Positions 1-6,967 of a DNA stretch of 64,000 nucleotides are shown here, piece by piece. Source of the DNA: Comamonadaceae bacterium (GTDB lineage Bacteria; Pseudomonadota; Gammaproteobacteria; Burkholderiales; Burkholderiaceae_C); assembly GCA_027488735.1 (NCBI GenBank), contig JAIYBB010000004.1, forward strand, positions 372,001-436,000, read 5' to 3'. Made by a program: the position numbers and the translations under genes. The notes under the pieces are model-generated. The model was not told the DNA's origin. It ran no database searches and saw nothing but the letters and a program-made list of their open reading frames with translations. Position 1 is the stretch's first letter; every line of letters begins with the position of its first letter.

Positions 1-13
1 GATTCTGAGAGGT

Positions 14-81
14 CACGCTTTGGCCGAACCAACCGTTTGGTATTGGCATTTTTGCGATTGAAGACACGCTTTGGCCGAACC
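14..81. repeat. 17-bp direct repeat pair, 51 bp apart
   Basis: The sequence CACGCTTTGGCCGAACC occurs exactly at 14-30 and again at 65-81. The 34 bp between the copies is not itself repeated. The GCCGAACC core resembles the CGACCGAACCGG core of the tandem repeat starting at 248, so both may belong to one dispersed family. Confidence 0.7.
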
Positions 82-247
82 ATCCGGTGCGATTTTTTTC
101 TGCGCTTTCGCTCGAAAAAAACGCCCCCTCCGATTCGGCCGTACCTGGTTGGTCTGTCTATCCGCAGAAATGCTGTCGGAGAAAACAGCGAGTGGACAAA
201 CGACATGGCGGGCGGGCCGACGCGAACGTTGCCGTAGGCGGTGAGCG

Positions 248-376
248 GCGACCGAACCGGCATGGCGTGAATACATAGCCTTACTAAACCTTATAGCGAC
301 CGAACCGGCATGGCGTGAATACATAGCCTTACTAAACCTTATAGCGACCGAACCGGAATGGCATGAATACATTACA
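248..376. repeat. 48-bp tandem repeat, two full copies and a degenerate third
   Basis: Copies begin at 248, 296 and 344. The first two (248-295 and 296-343) are identical as read. The third starts GCGACCGAACCGG, then shows GCATGGCG changed to GAATGGCA, and decays after about 30 bases. The unit starts GCGACCGAACCGGCATGGCG and ends CTTACTAAACCTTATA. The copies are contiguous with no unique spacers, so this is not a CRISPR array. It lies in the 3' flank of the minus-strand sulfhydrylase gene and could be part of its transcript tail or a multicopy intergenic element. Confidence 0.85.
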
Positions 377-401
377 TAAAGCTAAACCGGCATGGCAAAA
401 A

Positions 402-1682
402 TCAAGTCTTATCCAACGCCTGCTCGATATCCCAAATAATGTCGTCCAAGGTTTCCAAACCCACACTCAAACGAATCAAGTCAGGCGGCACGCCCGCTGC
501 AATCTGCTGCTCTTCAGACAGTTGACGGTGCGTCGTGGAAGCCGGGTGAATCACCAGACTTTTCGCGTCCCCAATATTCGCCAAGTGCGATAAAAATTGC
601 ACGTTCTCAATGAAAGTCTGACCCGCCGCCGCGCCACCTTTCACACCAAAAGTTAACACCGCACCGGCACCGCGTGGTAAATACTTGTTGGCCAACGCAT
701 GGTCCGGGTGATCAGCCAAACCCGGGTAATTCACCCAGGCCACTTTCGGGTGTGTTTGCAAATGCTTAGCCACCGACAGTGCGTTGCTGCAATGCCTGTC
801 CATGCGCAACGACAGCGTTTCCACACCTTGCAGCAACAAGAATGCATTGAAAGGCGACAGCACCGGCCCGAAGGTGCGCATGCCCTCCATGCGGCATTTC
901 ATGGTGAAGCCAAAGTCACCGAAGGTCTCGAAAAAACGCACACCGTGGTAGCCGGGCGAGGGCTCCGTCATGCTGGGGAAACGGCCGTTGTCCCAAGGAA
1001 ATTTGCCTGATTCAATGATGACGCCGCCCATGGTGGTGCCGTGGCCGCCGATGAATTTGGTGGCCGAATGAATGCTGATCGCCGTGCCCCATTTGAACGG
1101 CTGGCATAGGTAAGGGCTGGCAAATGTGTTGTCAATGAACAAAGGCACACCGGCTTGGTTGCCTATGTTGGCCACGGCTTCGATGTCCAACACATTCAGC
1201 GAGGGATTGCCCAAGGTTTCTGCATACAAAGCCTTGGTTTTGGGCGTGATGGCGCGGGCGAAATTTTCGGGGTCCGAGGCATCGACAAACACAGTTTCAA
1301 TGCCCAGCTTTTTAAAATTCACGCTGAGTTGCGTGTGCGTGCCACCGTACAAAGTCTTGGCTGCCACTATGTGGTCCCCGGCCTCGCACACATTCAACAA
1401 AGCAATCATTTGCGCGGCCATGCCGCTGCCGGTTGCCACGGCGGCGCGACCGCCTTCTAAAGCCGCAATCCGCTCTTCGAGCACGGCAACCGTGGGGTTG
1501 GACAAGCGTGAATACACATTGCCAAAGGTTTGCAAGTTAAACAAACTGGCGGCGTGCTCAGCGCTGTCAAAGACATACGAAGTGGTTTGGTAAATGGGAA
1601 CTGCGCGGCTGCCAGTTGCGGCGTCAGGGATTTGCCCGGCGTGCAGGCTGAGCGTGTCAAAACCGAATGTGCGATCTGCCAT
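402..1682 (-). CDS. metY: O-acetylhomoserine aminocarboxypropyltransferase (sulfhydrylase), PLP-dependent
   Basis: A 426-residue Cys/Met-metabolism PLP enzyme starting MADRTFGFDTLSLHAGQ. It would make homocysteine (or methionine) from O-acetylhomoserine and sulfide (or methanethiol) in the cytosol. The family signature SIHSATKFIGGHGTTMGG carries the PLP lysine (the K of SATK). Further family blocks are YGGTHTQL, ETLGNPSLNVLDIEA and a C-terminal SVGLETLDDIIWDIEQAL, and the length fits the roughly 425-residue MetY type rather than the shorter MetB or MetZ. The frame runs open further upstream, but the ATG at 1682 matches where family members begin. The upstream CoA-binding gene ends only 5 bp away, so the two are probably co-transcribed. 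MetY is favoured over MetZ by length, not proven. Confidence 0.9.
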   Translation of the reverse strand: MADRTFGFDTLSLHAGQIPDAATGSRAVPIYQTTSYVFDSAEHAASLFNLQTFGNVYSRLSNPTVAVLEERIAALEGGRAAVATGSGMAAQMIALLNVCEAGDHIVAAKTLYGGTHTQLSVNFKKLGIETVFVDASDPENFARAITPKTKALYAETLGNPSLNVLDIEAVANIGNQAGVPLFIDNTFASPYLCQPFKWGTAISIHSATKFIGGHGTTMGGVIIESGKFPWDNGRFPSMTEPSPGYHGVRFFETFGDFGFTMKCRMEGMRTFGPVLSPFNAFLLLQGVETLSLRMDRHCSNALSVAKHLQTHPKVAWVNYPGLADHPDHALANKYLPRGAGAVLTFGVKGGAAAGQTFIENVQFLSHLANIGDAKSLVIHPASTTHRQLSEEQQIAAGVPPDLIRLSVGLETLDDIIWDIEQALDKT

Positions 1683-1687
1683 GTTGT

Positions 1688-2155
1688 TTACTGAGGTGGG
1701 ATTTGACGTTGAGCGGAGATGACGCCGGTGTTGACACCGAACCACCCCAGGCCGCCGAACAAGCGGGCGTGCTCGATCTTGACGCAGCGGTCCATGATGA
1801 CGGTGAGGCCTGCTTTGTCGGCAATCGCGCGCGCATCCTCGTTGACCACGCCGAGTTGCAACCACAGCACCTTGGCGCCAATGTCCGCCGCTTGCTGCGC
1901 AATGGCAGGTGTGTCGGCTGGTTTGCGAAACACATCGACGATATCCACCGGAAAAGGAATGTCTGCAAGACTCGGGTAACAGGTTTCGTCCAGGACGCTG
2001 GGGTACTTGGGGTTGACCGGCACGATGCGGTAACCGTGGGCCTGCATGTACTTGGCCGCAAAGTAAGAAGGGCGGAACCAGTCAGCGGATAAGCCGACCA
2101 CGGCGATGGTGCGGTGTTGTTTCAACACCTGTTTCAGTACGCGTATGTCACTCAT
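1688..2155 (-). CDS. CoA-binding domain protein (YccU type)
   Basis: A 155-residue protein starting MSDIRVLKQVLKQHRTIAVVG. It is a single Rossmann-like CoA-binding domain with the family's N-terminal AVVGLSADWFRPSY loop, the block YRIVPVNPKYPSVLD and the later segment GAKVLWLQLGVVNEDA. Members of this family bind CoA or nucleotides, but their cellular role is poorly defined. The ATG at 2155 was preferred to a much longer upstream frame because the domain starts directly there. It stops 5 bp before the sulfhydrylase start, suggesting an operon; a sulfur or CoA link is inference only. Confidence 0.8.
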   Translation of the reverse strand: MSDIRVLKQVLKQHRTIAVVGLSADWFRPSYFAAKYMQAHGYRIVPVNPKYPSVLDETCYPSLADIPFPVDIVDVFRKPADTPAIAQQAADIGAKVLWLQLGVVNEDARAIADKAGLTVIMDRCVKIEHARLFGGLGWFGVNTGVISAQRQIPPQ

Positions 2156-2188
2156 TTGCTGGATATTAGCTGATTGAGTAAATAAAGA

Positions 2189-2217
2189 TTGCTTTATGGC
2201 AGGAAACAGTGCATAGT
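2189..2217 (+). promoter_or_regulatory. Possible sigma-70 promoter for cspA
   Basis: TTGCTT at 2189-2194 and CATAGT at 2212-2217 are separated by 17 bp. Each matches the consensus hexamer only partly. Transcription from about 2224 would leave a leader of about 130 nt before the cspA start, and long leaders are usual for cold-shock genes. Confidence 0.3.
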
Positions 2218-2353
2218 CTGGTTTCGATATCAGTTTATGTCGTTGTAGCTCGTTTTTAGTTCTGCCCTCATAGGTATTTCTCCCTTCGTCTCTTCGCCTG
2301 TTCTGACCTTCGACCCCGAGGGGGGCTTCCCTTTTTTTTAAGAAATGCAATAC

Positions 2354-2560
2354 ATGGCAACAGGTACAGTGAAATGGTTTAACGAGTCCAAAGGTTTTGG
2401 CTTTATTACACCCGAAGACGGCGGCAAAGATTTGTTCGCCCATTTTTCCGCGATCCAGAACCAAGGCTTCAAAACCCTGGCAGAAGGCCAACGCGTGAGC
2501 TTTGAAGTGACCACCGGCCCCAAAGGCCTGCAAGCGTCCAACATCAAGTCAGCCGATTAA
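2354..2560 (+). CDS. cspA: Cold-shock protein, CspA family
   Basis: A 68-residue single cold-shock (OB-fold) domain starting [18 protein letters not shown]. Both RNA-binding motifs are visible: RNP1 as KGFGFI and RNP2 as DLFAHFSAI. The protein binds single-stranded RNA or DNA and would act as an RNA chaperone. An in-frame ATG lies 9 bp upstream (2345), but the family almost always starts at MATG. No good Shine-Dalgarno sequence is visible for either start. The gene directly precedes infA on the same strand with a 22-bp gap, so the two translation-related genes may share a transcript. Which csp paralogue this is cannot be judged here. Confidence 0.93.
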   Translation: MATGTVKWFNESKGFGFITPEDGGKDLFAHFSAIQNQGFKTLAEGQRVSFEVTTGPKGLQASNIKSAD

Positions 2561-2582
2561 GCCGCAAGCTTAAAGGCCGCTG

Positions 2583-2840
2583 ATGTCCAAAGAAGAAATG
2601 CTGGAAATGTCCGGCATGGTGCGCGAGGTGCTTCCAGACTCGCGCTACCGTGTCACTTTGGACAACGGCCACGAACTCGTGGCCTACACCGCAGGCAAGA
2701 TGCGCATGCACCACATTCGCATTTTGGCCGGCGACAAGGTCACCTTGGAACTTTCTCCTTATGACATGACCAAAGGTCGAATCACCTTTAGACATATCGA
2801 AGGCAAGGGTCCTAGCGGTCCACGTCGCAGACGGTTTTGA
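2583..2840 (+). CDS. infA: Translation initiation factor IF-1, long form
   Basis: An 85-residue S1-type OB-fold protein starting [20 protein letters not shown]. The blocks [26 protein letters not shown] and [14 protein letters not shown] are diagnostic of IF-1, which binds the ribosomal A site during initiation. Typical IF-1 has about 72 residues; this one carries a basic tail ending GPRRRRF, as in the second IF-1 type common in betaproteobacteria. It follows cspA by 22 bp. Its stop overlaps the next gene's TTG start by 4 bp (TTGA, 2837-2840), which suggests translational coupling. The lineage's standard infA is probably elsewhere in the genome. Confidence 0.92.
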   Translation: MSKEEMLEMSGMVREVLPDSRYRVTLDNGHELVAYTAGKMRMHHIRILAGDKVTLELSPYDMTKGRITFRHIEGKGPSGPRRRRF

Positions 2841-3517
2841 CCGCCAGCCCGTCCGACACCGGATTGGGCTATTTGGTCAAGCATGAGTGCATCGCCATCG
2901 ACGGCGGTGCCGCCCTGAACATACGTTCATTACTCAACCAACAACAATTCCATGACCCGCTAGGCGTTGCCCTGGCTTTAGGCGTTTCTTCCGCCACTTG
3001 GCCTTTGTTTGGTTTGGTTTGGCCGTCAGCCCGCAAAATGGCTGATGTGATGCAGACTTTTCCAATCGCAGATCTGCGTATTTTGGAAATCGGTTGCGGC
3101 TTGGGACTGGCCAGTCTGGTGATTCACCGCCGTCTTGGCAATGTCACCGCCTCGGATTACCACCCTTACACACAGCGCTTTTTGAGTGCCAATTTGCTGC
3201 TCAACGATATGCACACTTTGCCTTATGTCAGCGGCCATTGGGAACGTGCCAACCCCTTGCTGGGTGAATTTGATTTGATCATCGGCAGCGATGTGCTTTA
3301 CGAGCGTGACCACCCGCAGCAGCTCGCTGGTTTCATACAGCGCCATGCCGCCGCGCATGCGCAAGTGCTGATCATCGATCCGAACCGGGGTAACCGGGCG
3401 GTATTTCACAAAGCCATGAAAAACAATGGGTTCGGGCTGACACAAACCGATTTAATCACGCCCCTACAGGACGAAACGCCTTACCGCGGCCGGTTTTTGA
3501 GCTACCAACGCGACTGA
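2837..3517 (+). CDS. SAM-dependent methyltransferase, METTL21/ETFB-KMT-like
   Basis: A 226-residue protein whose best start is TTG at 2837, overlapping the infA stop. Motif I ([12 protein letters not shown]), the acidic loop ASDYHP and the motif DVLY match the seven-beta-strand Methyltransf_16 group, whose DxxY motif marks protein-lysine methyltransferases. [12 protein letters not shown] segment precedes motif I, as in that group. Known bacterial members can methylate electron-transfer flavoprotein beta and ribosomal protein L7/L12. The substrate here is unknown. Coupling to infA makes a translation component a reasonable guess, but this is inference. Confidence 0.72.
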   Translation: MTASPSDTGLGYLVKHECIAIDGGAALNIRSLLNQQQFHDPLGVALALGVSSATWPLFGLVWPSARKMADVMQTFPIADLRILEIGCGLGLASLVIHRRLGNVTASDYHPYTQRFLSANLLLNDMHTLPYVSGHWERANPLLGEFDLIIGSDVLYERDHPQQLAGFIQRHAAAHAQVLIIDPNRGNRAVFHKAMKNNGFGLTQTDLITPLQDETPYRGRFLSYQRD

Positions 3518-3549
3518 TATTCAAGCCCGCATGGGTTACATTGCGGCGC

Positions 3550-4950
3550 ATGAATGACGAAGATTTCATGCAACTCGCTTTGGCGCAAGCCCAAGCGGCT
3601 TTGGCCGCCGGAGAGGTGCCTGTCGGTGCGGTGCTGGTGCGCGACGGGCAGGTGATTGCACAAGCGCATAACGCACCTGTTGCGCAACACGACCCAAGCG
3701 CGCACGCTGAAGTGTTGGTGTTGCGGCAAGCTGCTGCCAAGTTGGGCAACTACCGCCTGGACGATTGCACTTTGTACGTCACCTTGGAGCCTTGCACCAT
3801 GTGTGCCGGTGCTATTTTGAATGCACGTCTGGGCAAAGTGGTGTGGGGCGCGCCTGAGCCAAAAACCGGTGCTTGCGGTTCTGTGATCGATGTGTTTGCA
3901 CAACCGCAGTTGAACCATCAAACCATCAACCAAGGCCATGTGCTGGCGGAGCAATGTTCGTTGCCCTTACAAACTTTTTTCAAACAACAAAGGTTAGCTC
4001 ACAAATCCCAAGCGGCAGCTACTCGTTTGCGGGATGACGCAGTGCGCACGCCTGACAGCGCTTTCACCGAATTACCGGGCTACCCTTGGGAGCCGAATTA
4101 CATCAGCGATTTGCCGTCTCTGAATGGTTTGTGCATGCATTACTTGGACGAGGGCCCGGCTGATGCTGAAGTGACTTGGCTGTGTTTGCACGGTAACCCG
4201 GCATGGAGCTATTTGTACAGACACATGATTCCTGTTTTTACGTCGGCTGGTCACCGAGTTGTTGCGCCCGACATGCCGGGTTTTGGCAAAAGCGATAAAC
4301 CGAAAAAAGACAGCGCGCACTCTTTTGAATGGCACAGAAATGTGTTGCTCGAATTCATTGAAGCCTTGGATCTCAGAGGCGTTCAATTGGTGGTGCAAGA
4401 CTGGGGCGGCATTCTCGGTTTGACGCTGCCCATGGCACAGCCTTGGCGTTACCAATCGCTGTTGGTCATGAACACCACCTTAGCTACCGGAGAGCAGCCC
4501 TTGAGCGAGGGTTTTTTAGCGTGGAAAAAAATGTGCGAAGACAAGCCTTTGTTCGATGTGGGTAAGTTGTTCGCCAGAGGTAACCCGCACTTGAGTGCTG
4601 ATGAATGCGCAGCCTACAACGCACCGTTTCCAGATGCCGGACACAGAGCTGCACTCAAGGCGTTTCCACCGATGGTGCCATCGGATGTTGACAGTCCGGG
4701 TGCTGCTGTGTCCCGCGATGCAGCCCGTTTTTTAAAGCATGAATGGCAAGGACGGAGTGTGATGTTTATCGGGCAACAAGACCCGGTGCTGGGCGAACCG
4801 GTGATGCGCCAATTGCAGCAACACATTCGCGCTTGTCCTGAGCCCATTTTGTTGCCGCATGCCGGTCATTTCGTGCAAGAGCATGGCCGCCAGATTGCTG
4901 TGCGTGCATTGCGTTCTTTTCATCCAGACACACAGGGAGTGTTGACGTGA
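3550..4950 (+). CDS. tadA: Fusion protein: tRNA adenosine deaminase TadA plus haloalkane dehalogenase-like hydrolase
   Basis: One uninterrupted 466-residue frame with two enzymes. Residues 1-150 are TadA, which converts A34 of tRNA-Arg(ACG) to inosine: H52 and E54 (HAE) and C82/C85 (PCTMC) are the zinc and proton-shuttle residues. From about residue 185 there is an alpha/beta hydrolase resembling subfamily-I haloalkane dehalogenases. It has HGNPAWSYLYR for the oxyanion hole and halide Trp, nucleophile D284 in VVQDWGG, acid D411 in GQQDP and H440 in AGHFVQEHG; the D-to-H spacing of 29 suits that subfamily. The ATG at 3550 is preferred to a TTG nine bases earlier. The stop overlaps the SDR start (GTGA). 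Dehalogenation is a family prediction; the domain could serve another hydrolase reaction. Confidence 0.85.
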   Translation: MNDEDFMQLALAQAQAALAAGEVPVGAVLVRDGQVIAQAHNAPVAQHDPSAHAEVLVLRQAAAKLGNYRLDDCTLYVTLEPCTMCAGAILNARLGKVVWGAPEPKTGACGSVIDVFAQPQLNHQTINQGHVLAEQCSLPLQTFFKQQRLAHKSQAAATRLRDDAVRTPDSAFTELPGYPWEPNYISDLPSLNGLCMHYLDEGPADAEVTWLCLHGNPAWSYLYRHMIPVFTSAGHRVVAPDMPGFGKSDKPKKDSAHSFEWHRNVLLEFIEALDLRGVQLVVQDWGGILGLTLPMAQPWRYQSLLVMNTTLATGEQPLSEGFLAWKKMCEDKPLFDVGKLFARGNPHLSADECAAYNAPFPDAGHRAALKAFPPMVPSDVDSPGAAVSRDAARFLKHEWQGRSVMFIGQQDPVLGEPVMRQLQQHIRACPEPILLPHAGHFVQEHGRQIAVRALRSFHPDTQGVLT

Positions 4951-5723
4951 GTACAACGGATGTGATTCAGCCAAAAGTGGCTGTGGTGACTGGAGGGGCG
5001 ATGGGCATTGGTGCTGCGGTAGCGCACCAGTTGGCCATACAAGGCCACCAAGTGTGGATTGCTGACAGAGACATTGACGCGGCCACGCAAACGACAGCTA
5101 CATTGAACGCACAGGGCTATGCGGCGCACGCGATTGAAATGGATGTGGGTGAGGCCGAATCTGTGGCGATAGCTTTTGAATTTATTCGCCAAACCGCACA
5201 GCGTTGCGATATTTTGGTGAACTCCGCAGGTGTAGCCTCGGTGGCAGATTTTTTAAATTTTCCAGTGGCGGAATTTGAGCGCACCATGCGCATCAATGTC
5301 ACCGGCACATTGCTCTGCAGTCAACATGCCGCCAAAGCGATGCAGCAACACTGTTGGGGTCGCATCATCAACATCGCTTCGGTGGCTGGCATGCGCGCCG
5401 TGGGCAGTGGCCGAACCGCGTATGGCACGTCCAAGGCCGCCGTTATCGCGTTGACTCGGCAAATGGCCGTGGAGTTGGCGCCTTTTGGTATCACTGCAAA
5501 TGCTGTGGCGCCTGGGCCGGTAGATACGCCACTGACACTCCAATTGCACACCGCACAGTTTCGTCAAGAATATGCCAAGGCCATTCCCATGAACCGCTAT
5601 GGCAGCGTTGAAGAAATCGCTGCAGTGGTGCGGTTTTTGGCTTCCGAAGAGGCGTCCTACATCACAGGCATTGCCATGCCGGTTGATGGCGGATTCTTAG
5701 CCAGCGGCGCACGTGGACTTTGA
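4947..5723 (+). CDS. Short-chain dehydrogenase/reductase (SDR), classical type
   Basis: A 258-residue cytosolic oxidoreductase beginning at GTG 4947 inside the stop of the fusion gene. TGGAMGIG is the nucleotide-binding loop, NSAG the structural NNAG variant, and a serine plus YGTSK form the catalytic Ser-Tyr-Lys set. The ending VDGGFLASG is typical of classical SDRs. The absence of an extra domain fits a sugar, polyol or hydroxyacid dehydrogenase. It sits 29 bp before a RuBisCO-like gene and a DUF1537 kinase gene, so it may oxidise the acid sugar that these two then process. The substrate cannot be read from sequence. Confidence 0.85.
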   Translation: MSTTDVIQPKVAVVTGGAMGIGAAVAHQLAIQGHQVWIADRDIDAATQTTATLNAQGYAAHAIEMDVGEAESVAIAFEFIRQTAQRCDILVNSAGVASVADFLNFPVAEFERTMRINVTGTLLCSQHAAKAMQQHCWGRIINIASVAGMRAVGSGRTAYGTSKAAVIALTRQMAVELAPFGITANAVAPGPVDTPLTLQLHTAQFRQEYAKAIPMNRYGSVEEIAAVVRFLASEEASYITGIAMPVDGGFLASGARGL

Positions 5724-5752
5724 GTTTGTTTGAACCATCGATGTGAGGCTGC

Positions 5753-6967
5753 ATGCAACAGCGAATTAGCGCCACCTATCATTTAACGACACGCGACGAT
5801 CCCATGCGCACGGCGTCCTTGATCGCGGGCGAACAGTCCAGCGGCACATTCGTGGTCATTCCCGGGGAAGATGAAGCGCTCAAAGCGCGTGCTGCCGCTA
5901 CCTTTGACATATCGCCTTTGGCTGAGCCTTCGGAGAAAGGCGCTCTGGGCCATTACCGCTTGACCTTGTCATGGCCACTTGCCAATCTTGGCCCTTCATT
6001 GCCCAACCTGATGGTCACCATTGCAGGCAATTTGTATGAATTGCGTCCGGTTCACAGTTTGCGTTTGCTGGACATCACGTTGCCGCAGGCGTTTGCTGCC
6101 GCTTATGCGGGACCAGCATTTGGCATCAGTGGTACGCGCGCCTTGTGCAGCGTGCCACAAGCGCCGCTTATCGGCACCATCATCAAACCTTCCGTGGGCT
6201 TGAGTGCCACCGATACCGCCGCCATGGTGGCTCAGTTGTGCGAGGCTGGCATCGATTTCATCAAGGACGATGAGTTGCAAGCCGATGGTTCGACATGTCC
6301 TTTTGATGAACGTGTGCGCCTGTGTATGCAAGTCATTCGCCGTCATGCCGAGCGAAGTGGACGCAAGGTGATGTATGCCTTCAACCTCACTGGTGAACTC
6401 GATGAAATGCGCCGAAGACACGACCTGGTGATGGCAGAAGGCGGCACTGCTGTGATGCTGGGCTTGAACTCGGTGGGCATGACAGGATTCAATGCCTTCA
6501 GACGACACGCCCGCTTGCCCATTCACGCACACCGCAACGGCTGGGGGTATGTGCAGTCTGGTTGGTCGTATGTGGCCTGGCAAAAACTCTGGCGTTTGGC
6601 AGGTGTTGACCATATGCATGTGAACGGCATTGCCAACAAATTTCAAGAGGATGACGACAGCGTCATTGCGTCAGCCCATGCCTGCCTGACCCCTATGTTC
6701 ACTGACAAAGCCTGCACGGTGATGCCTGTTTTTTCGTCGGGGCAAACCGTGATGCAAGCGCATCCCACATGGCAACGGTTGCAATCACAGGACTTGATTT
6801 TTTTGGCCGGTGGTGGATTGTTTGCCCACCCGGGTGGTATTGCCGCAGGGGTCAATGCATTGCGCCAATCATGGGACGCAGCCATCAGTGGTGTGCCATT
6901 GGCAACCGCTGCGAAAACGCACCGTGAATTGCGTGAAGCCATTGCCACTTTTGGGCCCATCACATGA
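5753..6967 (+). CDS. RuBisCO-like protein (type IV), possible acid-sugar phosphate enzyme
   Basis: A 404-residue member of the RuBisCO large-chain superfamily. The loop IIKPSVGLS keeps the first lysine (K145) of the RuBisCO IKPKLGL motif but has serine for the second. K171-D172-D173-E174 match the carbamylated Lys and the Mg ligands (KDDE), and H260-R261 fall in HRNG. The loop-6 region reads NGIANKF instead of the RuBisCO form, so carbon fixation is not expected. Its stop overlaps the DUF1537 kinase start (ATGA). RuBisCO-like proteins paired with DUF1537 kinases are known in apionate breakdown (OiaX with OiaK), acting on 3-oxo-isoapionate 4-phosphate; that role is proposed, not shown. A TGAGG sequence just ahead of ATG 5753 supports the start. 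Confidence 0.82.
   Translation: MQQRISATYHLTTRDDPMRTASLIAGEQSSGTFVVIPGEDEALKARAAATFDISPLAEPSEKGALGHYRLTLSWPLANLGPSLPNLMVTIAGNLYELRPVHSLRLLDITLPQAFAAAYAGPAFGISGTRALCSVPQAPLIGTIIKPSVGLSATDTAAMVAQLCEAGIDFIKDDELQADGSTCPFDERVRLCMQVIRRHAERSGRKVMYAFNLTGELDEMRRRHDLVMAEGGTAVMLGLNSVGMTGFNAFRRHARLPIHAHRNGWGYVQSGWSYVAWQKLWRLAGVDHMHVNGIANKFQEDDDSVIASAHACLTPMFTDKACTVMPVFSSGQTVMQAHPTWQRLQSQDLIFLAGGGLFAHPGGIAAGVNALRQSWDAAISGVPLATAAKTHRELREAIATFGPIT

Larger units (their letters stand above)
1..401. other. Repeat-rich intergenic DNA at the window edge
   Basis: This stretch lies downstream of the minus-strand sulfhydrylase gene and holds no gene I can support. It contains a 17-bp direct repeat (14-30 and 65-81), a 48-bp tandem repeat from 248, and further loose copies of the core CGAACC or AACCGGCATGGC, the last around 384-396. 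A 119-codon minus-strand frame (13-372) spans it, but its periodicity follows directly from a repeat length divisible by three. The left edge is cut by the window, so the array may extend further. Confidence 0.6.

Noticed and set aside
248..376. CRISPR-like array
   Set aside because: The 48-bp units are directly contiguous with no unique spacers, and no cas gene is in the window.
2290..2345. Hairpin terminator or thermosensor in the cspA leader
   Set aside because: The C- and G-rich runs would leave only a 2-nt loop, and the outer flanks do not pair, so no stable structure could be drawn by eye.
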